Notes: a model not told the origin generated them from the sequence alone. DNA of 64,000 nt from Undibacterium sp. KW1 (GCF_009937955.1 NZ_AP018439.1:6014001-6078000), one strand, 5' to 3'; positions 9,404-18,287 are shown, counted from the first letter of the stretch. Numbers and translations are program-made.

Positions 9404-10359
9404 TGCGCGTCATCTTCGCCGGTACGCCGGAATTCGCGGCCACTGCCTTGCAAGCCATCCATGCGGCCGGTTTTGAAGTACCACTCGTACTGACACAGCC
9501 AGACCGGCCAGCTGGCCGCGGCATGCAATTACATGCTTCTGCTGTCAAGCAATTTGCCCTGCTACACGGTATCCCTGTGGCACAGCCACAATCGCTGCGC
9601 CTGGATGGCAAGTATCCCGATGTTGCCAAAGAAGCACACGATTTGCTTAATAACACGCCACACGATGTCATGGTAGTGGCGGCCTATGGCCTGATCCTGC
9701 CGCTATCGGTATTAAATATACCGCGCCTGGGCTGCCTGAACATCCACGGCTCACTGTTGCCGCGCTGGCGCGGAGCCGCGCCTATCCACAGGGCGATAGA
9801 AGCAGGCGACACTGAGACTGGCATCACCATCATGCAAATGGAAGAAGGCCTCGATACTGGCCCCATGTTGCTGAAGCAAAGTATTGCTATTAAAGACACA
9901 GATACCACAGGCATCCTGCATGACAAACTGGCTGCCATGGGTGGTGAAATGATTGTTGCTACATTGCAACAACTAGAAGACGGCAAGCTCTCGCCTGTCG
10001 TTCAGCCCGAGGCTGGTGTCAACTACGCATCCAAAATCAGCAAGGAAGAAGCTGCACTGGATTTCAGCTTGCCTGCAGAAGTACTTGCAAGAAAGATACG
10101 TGCCTTCAACCCTTTTCCCGGCACCCATGCTCAATATGCGGAAACCACCCTGAAAATCTGGGGGGCGAAGCTGTTTGAAACAACTGGTAACCATAAACCT
10201 GGGCAAATACTATCGGCGAATGCAGAGCAAGGTGTTATTGTTGCCTGTGGCCAAGGCTCGCTCAGCTTGACCGAATTGCAAAAACCCGGCGGTAAACGAC
10301 TTTCGGTAGCAGATTTCCTGCAAGGCCATGCTTTAAATGAAGGAAATTTTTTCAGTTAG
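9403..10359 (+). CDS. fmt: Methionyl-tRNA formyltransferase
   Basis: Transfers the formyl group from 10-formyl-tetrahydrofolate to initiator Met-tRNA, the step that def later reverses on the protein. The N-terminal formyltransferase domain has the start [13 protein letters not shown], the catalytic region [20 protein letters not shown] (Asn-His plus SLLPRWRG loop) and [14 protein letters not shown]. The C-terminal OB-like domain begins near residue 205 ([16 protein letters not shown] region, FNPFPGTHA). Length 318 is normal. TAATG overlap with def. A short AT-rich hairpin (10346-10369) overlaps its stop codon. Confidence 0.97.
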   Translation: MRVIFAGTPEFAATALQAIHAAGFEVPLVLTQPDRPAGRGMQLHASAVKQFALLHGIPVAQPQSLRLDGKYPDVAKEAHDLLNNTPHDVMVVAAYGLILPLSVLNIPRLGCLNIHGSLLPRWRGAAPIHRAIEAGDTETGITIMQMEEGLDTGPMLLKQSIAIKDTDTTGILHDKLAAMGGEMIVATLQQLEDGKLSPVVQPEAGVNYASKISKEEAALDFSLPAEVLARKIRAFNPFPGTHAQYAETTLKIWGAKLFETTGNHKPGQILSANAEQGVIVACGQGSLSLTELQKPGGKRLSVADFLQGHALNEGNFFS

Positions 10360-10369
10360 CTGAAAAAAT
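10346..10369 (+). terminator. AT-rich hairpin overlapping the fmt stop codon
   Basis: ATTTTTTCAG and CTGAAAAAAT pair around a four-base loop that contains the fmt stop codon. The stem is mostly A-T and there is no T-run after it on the plus strand, so it may be a weak or processed 3' end. The rest of the 207-bp gap before the next gene shows no clear feature. Confidence 0.35.
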
Positions 10370-10566
10370 GAAGCAAAAAAGCTACAACTTTCCTTAATAA
10401 ACAGTGGTCTGTGCACGATATCTGCGGGAATAGTTCAATTAATGCCTTGATGCAAGCAAAATCTTTGTTGCCTGCGGCTACTTGTTGTATTCTCTTACAC
10501 TGAATTATTGCCATTTTCGTTTTCGATAACAAAAACTCTGACTAAGACCTAAAAAAAGGTGAGCTC

Positions 10567-11244
10567 ATGAAGAAATTTCTTCCCATTGCCCTGGCAGCCG
10601 CGCTGTTGGCAGGTTGTGCAACTCCATACAGTGAAACGCCATTAGCAGGCAATTTCCCGACGACGACGCAAAATAAATTGCAAGCGGCGTCGCACTGGCT
10701 CGTCATCGCAAAAGATGTAGCAGAGCAGATCAAACTCGGAACCGACAAGATAGGCGCACCGGTTTATGTCGTACCACCAGAGAAAGACAGCCAGTTCACC
10801 CAGGCTTTCTACACGCAGATCATTACTTCCCTGGTCAATCAGGGCGTTGTCGTACGGAAAATCAATGACGGCACAGCACAGGTGATCAATATTGAAACAC
10901 AGCTGGTACGTTTTTCTCCTGACCGCCATCAAAACAAACGCTTCACCAGCGTGACTGCGATAGGTGCTGGTATTGCTGCCGTGCATGGCCTGGGCATACC
11001 GGTCAAGACAGATGCAGTCCTTGGCGGCCTCGCTCTGGCAGGTGCTTATGACTGGACCAGCTGGGTCAATCAGGAATATGCCAGAGGCCGTACGCCTCAG
11101 CACGAGTTGATCGTAACGACATCTTTGGTAAAGAATTCACAATATATCGCCCGTCGTACTGACGCGTACTATGTTTCGGATTACGACTGGACGCTTTACA
11201 ATAAAGACACTGATTTCAACTTCCGTGTCGTTGGGGGCCAATAA
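10567..11244 (+). CDS. Putative lipoprotein of unknown function
   Basis: A 225-residue protein with a lipoprotein signal: MKKFLPIALAAALLAGC, lipobox LAGC with Cys17. The mature part is soluble, apart from a Gly/Ala-rich hydrophobic stretch (about 135-165). I do not recognise the family. The segment VYVVPPEKDSQFTQAFYTQIITSLVNQGV resembles the way FlgO/CsgG-like outer-membrane lipoproteins begin their alpha/beta domain, which fits the neighbour. A clear ribosome site (AAAGGTGAGC) precedes the ATG. Its TAA shares one base with the ATG of the following FlgO-like lipoprotein gene, so the two products are likely made together and may interact at the outer membrane. Confidence 0.75.
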   Translation: MKKFLPIALAAALLAGCATPYSETPLAGNFPTTTQNKLQAASHWLVIAKDVAEQIKLGTDKIGAPVYVVPPEKDSQFTQAFYTQIITSLVNQGVVVRKINDGTAQVINIETQLVRFSPDRHQNKRFTSVTAIGAGIAAVHGLGIPVKTDAVLGGLALAGAYDWTSWVNQEYARGRTPQHELIVTTSLVKNSQYIARRTDAYYVSDYDWTLYNKDTDFNFRVVGGQ

Positions 11245-11816
11245 TGATGAAAAGTGCAGCTCTCGTTATCGCTTCAGCTATTGCACTCAGTGCTTGTGCC
11301 AATCTGGGCTTGGGCAATACGCCGCCGCCAGCAGCAGCATCACCAGTACCAACCTGGAAAGATGCTGAATCCAATGAATTCATTCCGGCCAACCAGCGTG
11401 CAGCAGATGCACTGATCAACAATGCTGGTTTGAAGCTTGATCCTTCGCGTCCATTGATTATTGCTACTCTTGCCAATATCAACTTCCTCGAAGAGTCTTC
11501 TACCTTTGGCCGCATCATTGCTGAACAACTTTCGGGTCAGTTCACCCGTCGTGACTACAAAATGGTGGAAATGAAATTCCGCGACAAAGTATTCATGAAA
11601 CAAAATGTTGGTGAATTGCTGTTGACGCGTGAAATCAAGGATGTAGCGCAAAACCACAGTGCCCAGGCAGTCATCGTCGGTACCTACGCTGAAGGCGACA
11701 AACTGGTTTATGTGAACCTGAAACTGGTCAGGCCTAGTGATAATACCGTGATCAGCTCTGTTGATTACGCTATTCCTATGGATAAAAACGTCAAGACTCT
11801 GCTGGGTCGCCGTTAA
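11244..11816 (+). CDS. FlgO-like outer membrane lipoprotein
   Basis: A 190-residue lipoprotein with signal MMKSAALVIASAIALSAC (lipobox LSAC). The mature part fits the FlgO domain: NQRAADALINNAGLKLDPSRPLIIATLANINFLEESSTFGRIIAEQLSGQFTRRDYKMVEM in order along residues about 50-115, then an alpha/beta end (SAQAVIVGTYAEGDKLVYVNLKL). FlgO in Vibrio is an outer-membrane flagellar accessory lipoprotein, but no flagellar gene is nearby, so the role here is open. It is coupled to the upstream lipoprotein by a one-base overlap and followed by a strong terminator. Confidence 0.75.
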   Translation: MMKSAALVIASAIALSACANLGLGNTPPPAAASPVPTWKDAESNEFIPANQRAADALINNAGLKLDPSRPLIIATLANINFLEESSTFGRIIAEQLSGQFTRRDYKMVEMKFRDKVFMKQNVGELLLTREIKDVAQNHSAQAVIVGTYAEGDKLVYVNLKLVRPSDNTVISSVDYAIPMDKNVKTLLGRR

Positions 11817-11840
11817 TCCGGGCAAGCTTCTTCAAGCATA

Positions 11841-11871
11841 AAAAAACGACAGCATTGCTGTCGTTTTTTTT
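11841..11871 (+). terminator. Intrinsic terminator after the lipoprotein pair
   Basis: ACGACAGC and GCTGTCGT pair around ATT, flanked by A-run and T-run, so it can work in both directions: for the two lipoprotein genes and for the leftward LysR gene. Confidence 0.9.
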
Positions 11872-11904
11872 ATTTCCAGCGCATTGCTGTCAACATGGGG
11901 TACC

Positions 11905-12816
11905 TCATTCTTCCCCCATGGCAAACAGGTCAATACGCGCCGCGCGGCTAATTGCCAGTACGGCAGGGTGGGTCAGCTTGCGCTGTACTGAAATGGCATA
12001 AAACTGTTCCCTGATTTCATCCGTCTGCCCCAGCAACTGCAGGTCATACTGGCGCATGATCATGTCGGCAACCACGGTTGGTGCGGCAAAAATCCCTGCC
12101 CCGGCCTGGCCAAAGGCGCTCATGAGCGCACTGTCATCAAATTCACCGGCTATGCGTGGATGCAAACCCTGCTGATCAAACCATTGCAGCAAACGGGAGC
12201 GCAAGGCCGCATCCTCACCCGGCAATAAAAACGGCGCGGCGTCCAGGTTTGCAGGAAAAGCCTGCGGATATTGCAGCAACAAAGTCCCGGTGGCAAAAAA
12301 ACTGATGCCGCACTCCCCCAATTGATGGCTATAGCCGCGCACATTGGCACTGGCGGGCATGGGGCGGTCTGACATGACGACATCGAGCTTATGAGTAGCC
12401 AGGTCGGCCAGCAAGACTTCCAGCTTGCCCTCACGGCAATTGATGCGCAGGGTTTGCTCCAGCTTCAGGGCGGGTTCGAGCAAGCGGTAAGCCAGAGGCT
12501 TGGGCAAAGCGTCGGAGACCCCCACCCTTAACTGTACGGTGCGCGCGGTGGGCCTGTGATGCAAAACTTCTTCCAGTTCCTGTCCCAGTGCAAAGATATC
12601 ATCGGCATAGCTCAAGACCAGTTGCCCGGCCTCGGTCAGTTCCAGATTGCGCCCGCTCTTGCGGAACAAGGCTTCCCCCTGGATTTCTTCAAACAGGCTC
12701 AACTGACCACTGATGGTTTGCGGCGTCAGATGTAATTGCTCACTGGCGCGGGAAATACTGCCAGTCTTGGCAACCATCCAGAAATAATGCAAATGCTTGT
12801 AGTTGAGCTTGGACAT
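11905..12816 (-). CDS. nhaR: LysR-family transcriptional activator, NhaR-like
   Basis: A 303-residue LysR regulator. The N-terminal winged helix (about 1-60: MSKLNYKHLHYFWMVAKTGS, SRASEQLHLTPQTISGQLSLFEE) matches NhaR closely, including the NYKHLHYFW start; the rest is the two-lobed effector domain. In enteric bacteria NhaR activates a Na+/H+ antiporter in response to sodium; no antiporter is here, so the target may be the divergent BI-1/TerC genes. The ATG at 12816 starts the family motif. The 163-bp gap to the divergent gene is AT-rich and would hold both promoters. Confidence 0.85.
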   Translation of the reverse strand: MSKLNYKHLHYFWMVAKTGSISRASEQLHLTPQTISGQLSLFEEIQGEALFRKSGRNLELTEAGQLVLSYADDIFALGQELEEVLHHRPTARTVQLRVGVSDALPKPLAYRLLEPALKLEQTLRINCREGKLEVLLADLATHKLDVVMSDRPMPASANVRGYSHQLGECGISFFATGTLLLQYPQAFPANLDAAPFLLPGEDAALRSRLLQWFDQQGLHPRIAGEFDDSALMSAFGQAGAGIFAAPTVVADMIMRQYDLQLLGQTDEIREQFYAISVQRKLTHPAVLAISRAARIDLFAMGEE

Positions 12817-12979
12817 ATGAATTCGTTCTTTATGACAATACATCGATTTTTACGAACATATCTTCAATTATATTCGACTTTTCTTGTTTATCAGCAAGAC
12901 CTACACTATCTCTACCTTCTGTTGAGAAGGTGCAGCCAATTTGCACATATGCATGGCTTCAACATTTCAGGAGAAAAGC

Positions 12980-13663
12980 ATGAAAATCTTGAGTCGCTCT
13001 GCCACAGACGCACAAACCGTCGCCTATAGAGACAGTAATGTCAGCTCTGGCCATAAAGTCTTGCGCAACACTTATATGTTGTTGTCCATGACGCTCTTGT
13101 TTTCCGCATTGACTGCGGCAGCAACGGTTGCCTTCAATATTCCCGGCCCTGGCATCTTGCTGACACTGGTCGGCTACTTTGGCCTGCTGTTTGCCACGAC
13201 TAAACTGCAAAACAGTGGCTGGGGTATTGCCTCGGTATTCGCCCTGACAGGCTTTATGGGTTACACCCTTGGCCCTATCCTGACACGTTACCTGGGCATG
13301 CCTGGCGGTACCGGTATCGTCATGACGGCGATGGCCATGACAGGTCTGATCTTCATGGGCTTGTCTGCTTACGTACTGATCAGCAAACGTGATTTCAGTT
13401 TCATGGCGGGCTTTTTGATGGTGGGTATGCTGGTGGCTTTTGTAGCCAGCCTGGGCGCGATTTTCTTCCAGATCCCTGCCCTGTCGCTGACAATTTCTGC
13501 CGTCATGGTCTTGCTGATGTCGGGCATGATCCTGTTTGAAACCAGCAACATCATTCATGGTGGTGAAACCAATTACATCATGGCGACTGTCAGCCTGTAC
13601 GTCACCATCTTCAACCTGTTCACCAGCCTCTTGCAGTTGCTGGGCTTTATAGAGAAAGAATAA
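12980..13663 (+). CDS. Bax inhibitor-1 / YccA family membrane protein
   Basis: A 227-residue integral membrane protein with about seven hydrophobic segments, as in the Bax inhibitor-1/YccA family. In E. coli YccA modulates the FtsH protease; other members are pH-dependent calcium leak channels. Seen here: hydrophilic N-terminus of about 30 residues, then membrane segments to the end, with FETSNIIHGGETNYIMATVSLY, the conserved end of the family. ATG 12980 follows CAGGAGA at the right distance; an earlier in-frame ATG at 12941 has no such site. Three bases separate it from terC, so they are an operon. Confidence 0.88.
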   Translation: MKILSRSATDAQTVAYRDSNVSSGHKVLRNTYMLLSMTLLFSALTAAATVAFNIPGPGILLTLVGYFGLLFATTKLQNSGWGIASVFALTGFMGYTLGPILTRYLGMPGGTGIVMTAMAMTGLIFMGLSAYVLISKRDFSFMAGFLMVGMLVAFVASLGAIFFQIPALSLTISAVMVLLMSGMILFETSNIIHGGETNYIMATVSLYVTIFNLFTSLLQLLGFIEKE

Positions 13664-13666
13664 GAA

Positions 13667-14623
13667 ATGATCCATTCCGTCGCTCAGCCCTGGATGTGGG
13701 CAGTATTTATCGCTTTTGTTCTACTCATGCTGGCAATTGACGTGTTGGCCCTCGGTGGGTCGCGCGCCCATAAAGTCAGCGTCAGGGAAGCAGCGGCGTG
13801 GTCATTGGTCTGGGTCAGCCTGGCCCTGATATTCGATGTTGGTTTGTGGATTTATTTGTCTGACACGGTAGGCCGGGAAGTGGCGACCGCCAAGGCCATG
13901 GAATTCCTGACCGGCTATGTCATAGAAAAGTCCCTGTCGGTAGATAATGTGTTCGTCTTCCTGCTGATCTTTGGTCACTTTGCCGTACCGCCGCAGTATC
14001 AGCGCAAGGTCTTGCTGTACGGCGTACTGGGTGCCATCGTCATGCGCATCATCATGATACTGGCTGGCAGCTGGGTGGTTACGCAGTTCTCCTGGGTACT
14101 GTATCTGTTCGGTATTTTCTTGCTGGTCACAGGTTTTCGTATGCTGGTCGCGGCTGAAAAGGAACCTGACCTGGAAGCCAACCCGGTCTTGCGCCTGGCA
14201 AAAAAACTGCTGCCATTTACAAATGAATTTCACAAAGAAAAATTCACGATCAAGGAAAATGGCAAACGCCTGTTCACGCCACTGTTCCTGGTGCTGATCC
14301 TGGTAGAAATATCCGACGTCGTGTTCGCAGTGGATTCAATACCGGCGATTTTCGCGGTGACGACAGACCCGTTCATCGTCTTCACCTCAAACATCTTCGC
14401 CATCATGGGCTTGCGTGCACTGTACTTCTTGCTGGCAGACATGGCTGACCGCTTCCACCTGCTGAAGTTTGGCCTGGCATTTGTGTTGATGTTTGTCGGT
14501 ATCAAGATGCTCATCGTGAAGTGGATGCATGTACCGACCAGTGTTTCACTGATTGTTATTGGCACCCTGCTCGGCAGCTCGATTATTGCCAGCCTGCTCA
14601 CCAGCCGCAAAAAGGCTGACTGA
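13667..14623 (+). CDS. TerC family membrane protein
   Basis: A 318-residue TerC-type protein with about eight to nine membrane segments. The family acidic motifs are present: EKSLSVDNVFVF in the third segment region and EISDVVFAVDSIPAIFAVT in the second half. TerC/Alx relatives move Mn2+ (and possibly Ca2+) out of the cell or load metals into exported proteins. The gene lies 3 bp after the BI-1 gene. No yybP-ykoY manganese riboswitch was found ahead of the operon. A terminator at 14660 closes it. Confidence 0.92.
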   Translation: MIHSVAQPWMWAVFIAFVLLMLAIDVLALGGSRAHKVSVREAAAWSLVWVSLALIFDVGLWIYLSDTVGREVATAKAMEFLTGYVIEKSLSVDNVFVFLLIFGHFAVPPQYQRKVLLYGVLGAIVMRIIMILAGSWVVTQFSWVLYLFGIFLLVTGFRMLVAAEKEPDLEANPVLRLAKKLLPFTNEFHKEKFTIKENGKRLFTPLFLVLILVEISDVVFAVDSIPAIFAVTTDPFIVFTSNIFAIMGLRALYFLLADMADRFHLLKFGLAFVLMFVGIKMLIVKWMHVPTSVSLIVIGTLLGSSIIASLLTSRKKAD

Positions 14624-14659
14624 ACACTAAACCACTTCACTTAATTACGATTCCCCTTG

Positions 14660-14693
14660 GCACATCACAGCAAGACCGTGATGTGCTTTTTTT
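14660..14693 (+). terminator. Intrinsic terminator after terC
   Basis: GCACATCAC and GTGATGTGC (9 bp) around a nine-base loop, followed by seven T. Its T-tract touches the stop codon of the convergent DUF4214 gene. Confidence 0.9.
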
Positions 14694-16992
14694 AGTTCAT
14701 GGCCATATCGATATGCTGCATTTGCTTTGGCTGGCCGATAATGGCAAGTGATATGTGCTCAGGCGTTTCGGCTAAAGTTGCCAGCTTTGTATCATGGGAG
14801 GCAAAGGCTGATGTGAAATTGGTCACAAGATAAGGGTTGGAAGAGCTTTCCACCACCTTCCCATTCATGTCAATCATCACGACTGAAACTGAACCACCGT
14901 TTCTTACTATGCTTTGCAAATCAACATTATTGGTCGTACCCAGATCAAAATCAACCGTTGTATCGTAGCTTAAGATGTAGTCATCTTTAGCTACAATTTG
15001 GCCATTGATTTCGAGGTAAGCCCGGCAACTGGCATATAAATAACCATTGATCGTTGCGCTAACCAATAAATTAGTATTTGAGTTGTTTAGGCTGTTTGCG
15101 ACAATATTGCCACCAATAGGTTTCAAGCTAATGTTCGTTGCTGGTGTCCCCTCTTTCGAGACTAAATCCATATATATCTGGTAATCGGAGAATTTGCTGA
15201 TGACCGTATTCCCTGATGAGCTGGTCAAAGCAAGACTCAGGTTACGATTCGTAAAATAGTCGTCATAGACTCGCCTTCCCAGGGGCTGGTCAAAAATGAA
15301 ATCAAGCATCGTATCGTTGGCGCCGATGTTGGTAATTTTCGCAATGACGGTCCCATTTTCCATCAAGGCTGCGGAGCCACCCGTATTTTGTCCAGATATC
15401 ATCGAGAACTGGATTTCACTCATACCGACATAACCAGCGTCAATCGTGGTGAATAACTTTCCTCTAGTTGGCAATGCAGGCGTGTCCAGAATAGAATTCA
15501 ATGTCGCCTTACTACCAAACTGGTTAGGTCCAAGAGTCGCACTATTAATGCTGTCGACCAGCTTGCCATTCATGTCCACCATCGTGACAGAAACCACACC
15601 ACCCGCATTGACCAGATTGCGCAATTGCTGGCTAGCCAAACTTGAAAGGCTGAAGTCTACCGATATGTCGTTCGCATTGACGGAAGAGTCGACTGCAACA
15701 ACTTGTCCGTTGATTTTCAAATAGGCCTTTGAGTTGAGGTATTCCATACCATTGATGCTAGCCTTGACAGTCAGTCCATTGCCATCTGCATAGATATTGA
15801 TATTGGATGCTGGAGTTCCATCCTTATACTTATATACAGCGGGGATCGAGTAATCAATTTTGCTGGTAGTCACATTACCAGCAGCGTCTGTCAAGACCAG
15901 GGTGAGATTTTTATCTTTAAAATGGTCGTTATATACCTGTTTGCCAATTTTGGGGTCAATGACAAAATCCAATACGGTATCTTTACTGCCTATGGATGTA
16001 ATTTTCCCTATTGCTGTACCGTTGTCCAGCAAGGTTGCACTCCCGCCAGCCATTTGGCCCGGAAGAATGGCGTAACGAATATCCCCAAGAACGAAGTCAA
16101 CATAACCGCCCCCGGTTGGAACCCACCATGTTTCATAAGTAGCATTCGCAGGAGAAATTGGCGGCGTTGTATCCAGCAGAACGGATAATTGCCCCCCTGC
16201 CTTGCCGGTATTTCCAAAAATATCACTGACTCGTACACCTATGTTTTTTAAGCCATCTGGCCCCAGGTTTGCACCACTGGGAATATGGATGACAGCCTTG
16301 TGGGTAATCACCTCGTCCATTGTCAAAACATGGGTAATGGGTATAGTGAATGGACTATCACCATTCATCAATTCGATTTGAAAACCAGTAGCGGCTTGCA
16401 TACCTGTCAAATCAACCAGCACGTCCATGCCGGCTGCTTTTTCCAACATATTGATGCCATTACTTGCTGCAGCAATTTTTACTGCCGCAATTGGTTTCAA
16501 AGCAGGTAAAGGCCCGGTACCTGTCACGGTTAAAAGTATGCTGCGCATAAGCTCGAAGGTATAGGGGGAGCTATACAGATTGGCTTTTTCTACCGTGTTC
16601 AGGCTGGCCGTGAAGTTGGCTGAGAAATTAAGTTTATTCTGTATCGTGATACCGTCAAGACTGTCAGGCGTCGCGCCATTCAGGATGGCCAATGCTGCCG
16701 TACCCATATTGACGGCGCGCGTATCAATTTGGGTTGCCCAGTATGTCAGACCAGCCGCATCTGGTGCCCGGCCAAACAGGTTTTTGTACAAGGCAGTGAC
16801 AACATCTGCAGTGCTTTTCCCGCCATAAGTTGCTACGTACTCGACTTGCTCACTGAATGACTGGGCCAGCCCGGCAAGAGAAATCTTGTTGCCATCCAAT
16901 TGCCCTTCCCAGTAAGTTAAACCAGCCACATCGGCTGGACGGTTGAAGTAAGCGATATACAGTTTTTGTATGGTGCTGGCATTGATGCCCAT
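14692..16992 (-). CDS. DUF4214 repeat protein, probably secreted or cell-surface
   Basis: A 766-residue protein without a Sec signal. Residues 1-100 hold two DUF4214 units (IQKLYIAYFNRPADVAGLTYW and VVTALYKNLFGRAPDAAGLTYW), a module common in proteins exported by type I secretion or fixed to the surface in Burkholderiales. Residues about 160-290 look like a beta-sandwich (VSDIFGNTGKAGGQLSVLLDTTPP, as in bacterial Ig-like repeats). The rest is two tandem copies of an about 220-residue unit (about 290-510 and 512-730), each with GGSA-L-NGT-I-KIT-IG, TxLDF, a YxD-F-xxNL strand, GTPA-NI, A-L-INGQ-VA and VSV-M-DMNGK-V. ATG 16992 (MGINASTIQK) is preceded by AAAGG; the frame stays open upstream but that part is not family-like. 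Function unknown; adhesion is a guess. Confidence 0.8.
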   Translation of the reverse strand: MGINASTIQKLYIAYFNRPADVAGLTYWEGQLDGNKISLAGLAQSFSEQVEYVATYGGKSTADVVTALYKNLFGRAPDAAGLTYWATQIDTRAVNMGTAALAILNGATPDSLDGITIQNKLNFSANFTASLNTVEKANLYSSPYTFELMRSILLTVTGTGPLPALKPIAAVKIAAASNGINMLEKAAGMDVLVDLTGMQAATGFQIELMNGDSPFTIPITHVLTMDEVITHKAVIHIPSGANLGPDGLKNIGVRVSDIFGNTGKAGGQLSVLLDTTPPISPANATYETWWVPTGGGYVDFVLGDIRYAILPGQMAGGSATLLDNGTAIGKITSIGSKDTVLDFVIDPKIGKQVYNDHFKDKNLTLVLTDAAGNVTTSKIDYSIPAVYKYKDGTPASNINIYADGNGLTVKASINGMEYLNSKAYLKINGQVVAVDSSVNANDISVDFSLSSLASQQLRNLVNAGGVVSVTMVDMNGKLVDSINSATLGPNQFGSKATLNSILDTPALPTRGKLFTTIDAGYVGMSEIQFSMISGQNTGGSAALMENGTVIAKITNIGANDTMLDFIFDQPLGRRVYDDYFTNRNLSLALTSSSGNTVISKFSDYQIYMDLVSKEGTPATNISLKPIGGNIVANSLNNSNTNLLVSATINGYLYASCRAYLEINGQIVAKDDYILSYDTTVDFDLGTTNNVDLQSIVRNGGSVSVVMIDMNGKVVESSSNPYLVTNFTSAFASHDTKLATLAETPEHISLAIIGQPKQMQHIDMAMN

Positions 16993-17208
16993 GAGACGGC
17001 CTTTTCGACAAAAGATAAAAATACGGAAACGTGCTTGTGTCAGTTCCTGAGTGTGTGGTCTCTGGCTTTGCAAGGCGCGCAAAATCCCTGCCGCTTGGTG
17101 AATACGGCCAGAACGGAGGCAACAACGGAGAGCCAGGCTATGAACATCAGCCAGGATAGACAATGGCTTTGCCAAGCAGGTAGGACCAAATCAGCAATAC
17201 CCTACATC

Positions 17209-17231
17209 TTGTTACTTACATATTGTAACAA
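17209..17231. promoter_or_regulatory. Inverted repeat upstream of the DUF4214 gene
   Basis: TTGTTAC and GTAACAA (7 bp each) are separated by nine bases. A second dyad (ACAACT / AGTTGT) overlaps it on the right and reaches to 17246. It lies in the 265-bp gap between the response regulator stop and the DUF4214 start, 217 bp ahead of the latter; it may be an operator. The rest of the gap shows nothing definite. Confidence 0.35.
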
Positions 17232-17257
17232 CTTTTGAAACAGTTGTAAGTAAGTAC

Positions 17258-17896
17258 TCAGTTTTGATCTGGCGTGTATAAGCCAAGGCTGCGGGCGGCC
17301 AGTACGGCCTGGGTGCGGTTGACGACATTCAGTACCCGGAATATCGAGGTCACATGCATTTTCACGGTGATTTCTGCCAGATCCAGGCGCAGGCCTATCT
17401 CTTTATTGGACAGGCCCTGGCAAAGCAGGATCAGGGTTTCTTGCTGCCTGGGTGTCAAAGCCAGCAGGGGTTCTTCCTTGTTGGCCTGCTTACCACGCAA
17501 AGTGATCCAGGGATTATCCAGCACTTCATTGGCCAGTATCTTGCGCACCACTTCTATCATCAGATCCGTGGAGACCGCTTTGGAAATAAAGGCCTTGGCT
17601 CCGGCACGCAGAGCGGCATCGACCTCGCGCCTGTCTTCAGATGCGGAAACCACGACGATAGCAGCGTCTGCATAATGTTTACGTAGCGAACAGATGGCTT
17701 CTACCCCATTCATGCCTGGCAGACGCAAATCCAGCAAAATCAGGCGCAAGCTGGTGTGAGTGGCCGACTGTGCCAGGGCCTCTTCTGTAGAAGTGACCGC
17801 CGCCACTTGTGCTTCCCCCAGCAGGTGACGCATGAATAGCAGCAAGGCATCACGATAAATCGGGTGGTCTTCAATAATCAGGGCAGAAATTTTCAT
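17258..17896 (-). CDS. NarL/FixJ-family response regulator
   Basis: A 212-residue two-component regulator. Receiver domain at 1-120 with acidic pair Glu9-Asp10, phospho-acceptor Asp56 (LILLDLRLPGMNG), and Lys near 105 (AFISKAVS). The LuxR-type helix-turn-helix is at about 140-205 (LTPRQQETLILLCQGLSNKEIGLRL, EITVKMHVTSIFRVL). ATG 17896 opens the receiver domain (MKISALIIEDHPIYRDAL); the frame is open further upstream but not family-like. No histidine kinase is adjacent, so it is an orphan here. Its closest downstream gene in the same direction is the DUF4214 protein, a possible target. Confidence 0.9.
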   Translation of the reverse strand: MKISALIIEDHPIYRDALLLFMRHLLGEAQVAAVTSTEEALAQSATHTSLRLILLDLRLPGMNGVEAICSLRKHYADAAIVVVSASEDRREVDAALRAGAKAFISKAVSTDLMIEVVRKILANEVLDNPWITLRGKQANKEEPLLALTPRQQETLILLCQGLSNKEIGLRLDLAEITVKMHVTSIFRVLNVVNRTQAVLAARSLGLYTPDQN

Positions 17897-18168
17897 CTGA
17901 TTTATTGGCAGGAAGGCAAAAAGTAAACATCGTACACAGGTATTACCTTTAATTAATAGTGCAGACAGAATATTGATGCCGTCACTGCAATTCGGCAAGT
18001 AAAAACTGTTAGTTCAGATACGGTGTGGCTTGCAGACACGCTTCAATCAGTCGCCAGCCTTGGCCTCCGTGGTCTTTTTACCATCTCAATTGGCTTTTAC
18101 CGGGTCGTTTGTATTGACAAAAAACCGACAGCGCCATGACCCGCCATACCCAAGCCCTTGATTTGACG

Positions 18169-18174
18169 TATAAT
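18169..18174 (+). promoter_or_regulatory. Probable -10 element of the metH promoter
   Basis: A consensus TATAAT stands 127 bases before the metH ATG. No good -35 hexamer is at the standard distance (a TTGACA at 18114 is too far upstream). It would start a leader of about 120 nt that contains the attenuator-like structure. The remaining part of the 404-bp gap (17897-18160) shows no other feature I can support. Confidence 0.45.
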
Positions 18175-18208
18175 TTACGCTTTCTTGCGCCGATTTGAGA
18201 TTCAGATT

Positions 18209-18287
18209 GCGGGCGCGTAATAAGTGCTGCTAAAAGGACGTCGCCCGATCCGCCTGCACACACAAGCTGATCGGGTTTTGTTTTATT
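18209..18287 (+). promoter_or_regulatory. Candidate transcription attenuator / riboswitch expression platform in the metH leader
   Basis: Two alternative helices share the bases CCCG at 18244-18247. Helix 1: CGGGCG (18210-18215) with CGCCCG (18242-18247). Helix 2: CCCGATC (18244-18250) with GATCGGG (18269-18275), followed at once by TTTTGTTTTATT, an intrinsic-terminator layout. Both cannot form together. Helix 2 ends 25 bases before the metH ATG. The motifs of the SAH, cobalamin and SAM-II riboswitches are not visible and there is no leader ATG, so the ligand or factor is unknown. Confidence 0.5.

Noticed and set aside
12843..12979. yybP-ykoY manganese riboswitch ahead of the BI-1/terC operon
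   Set aside because: The conserved loops of that class are absent in this AT-rich gap.
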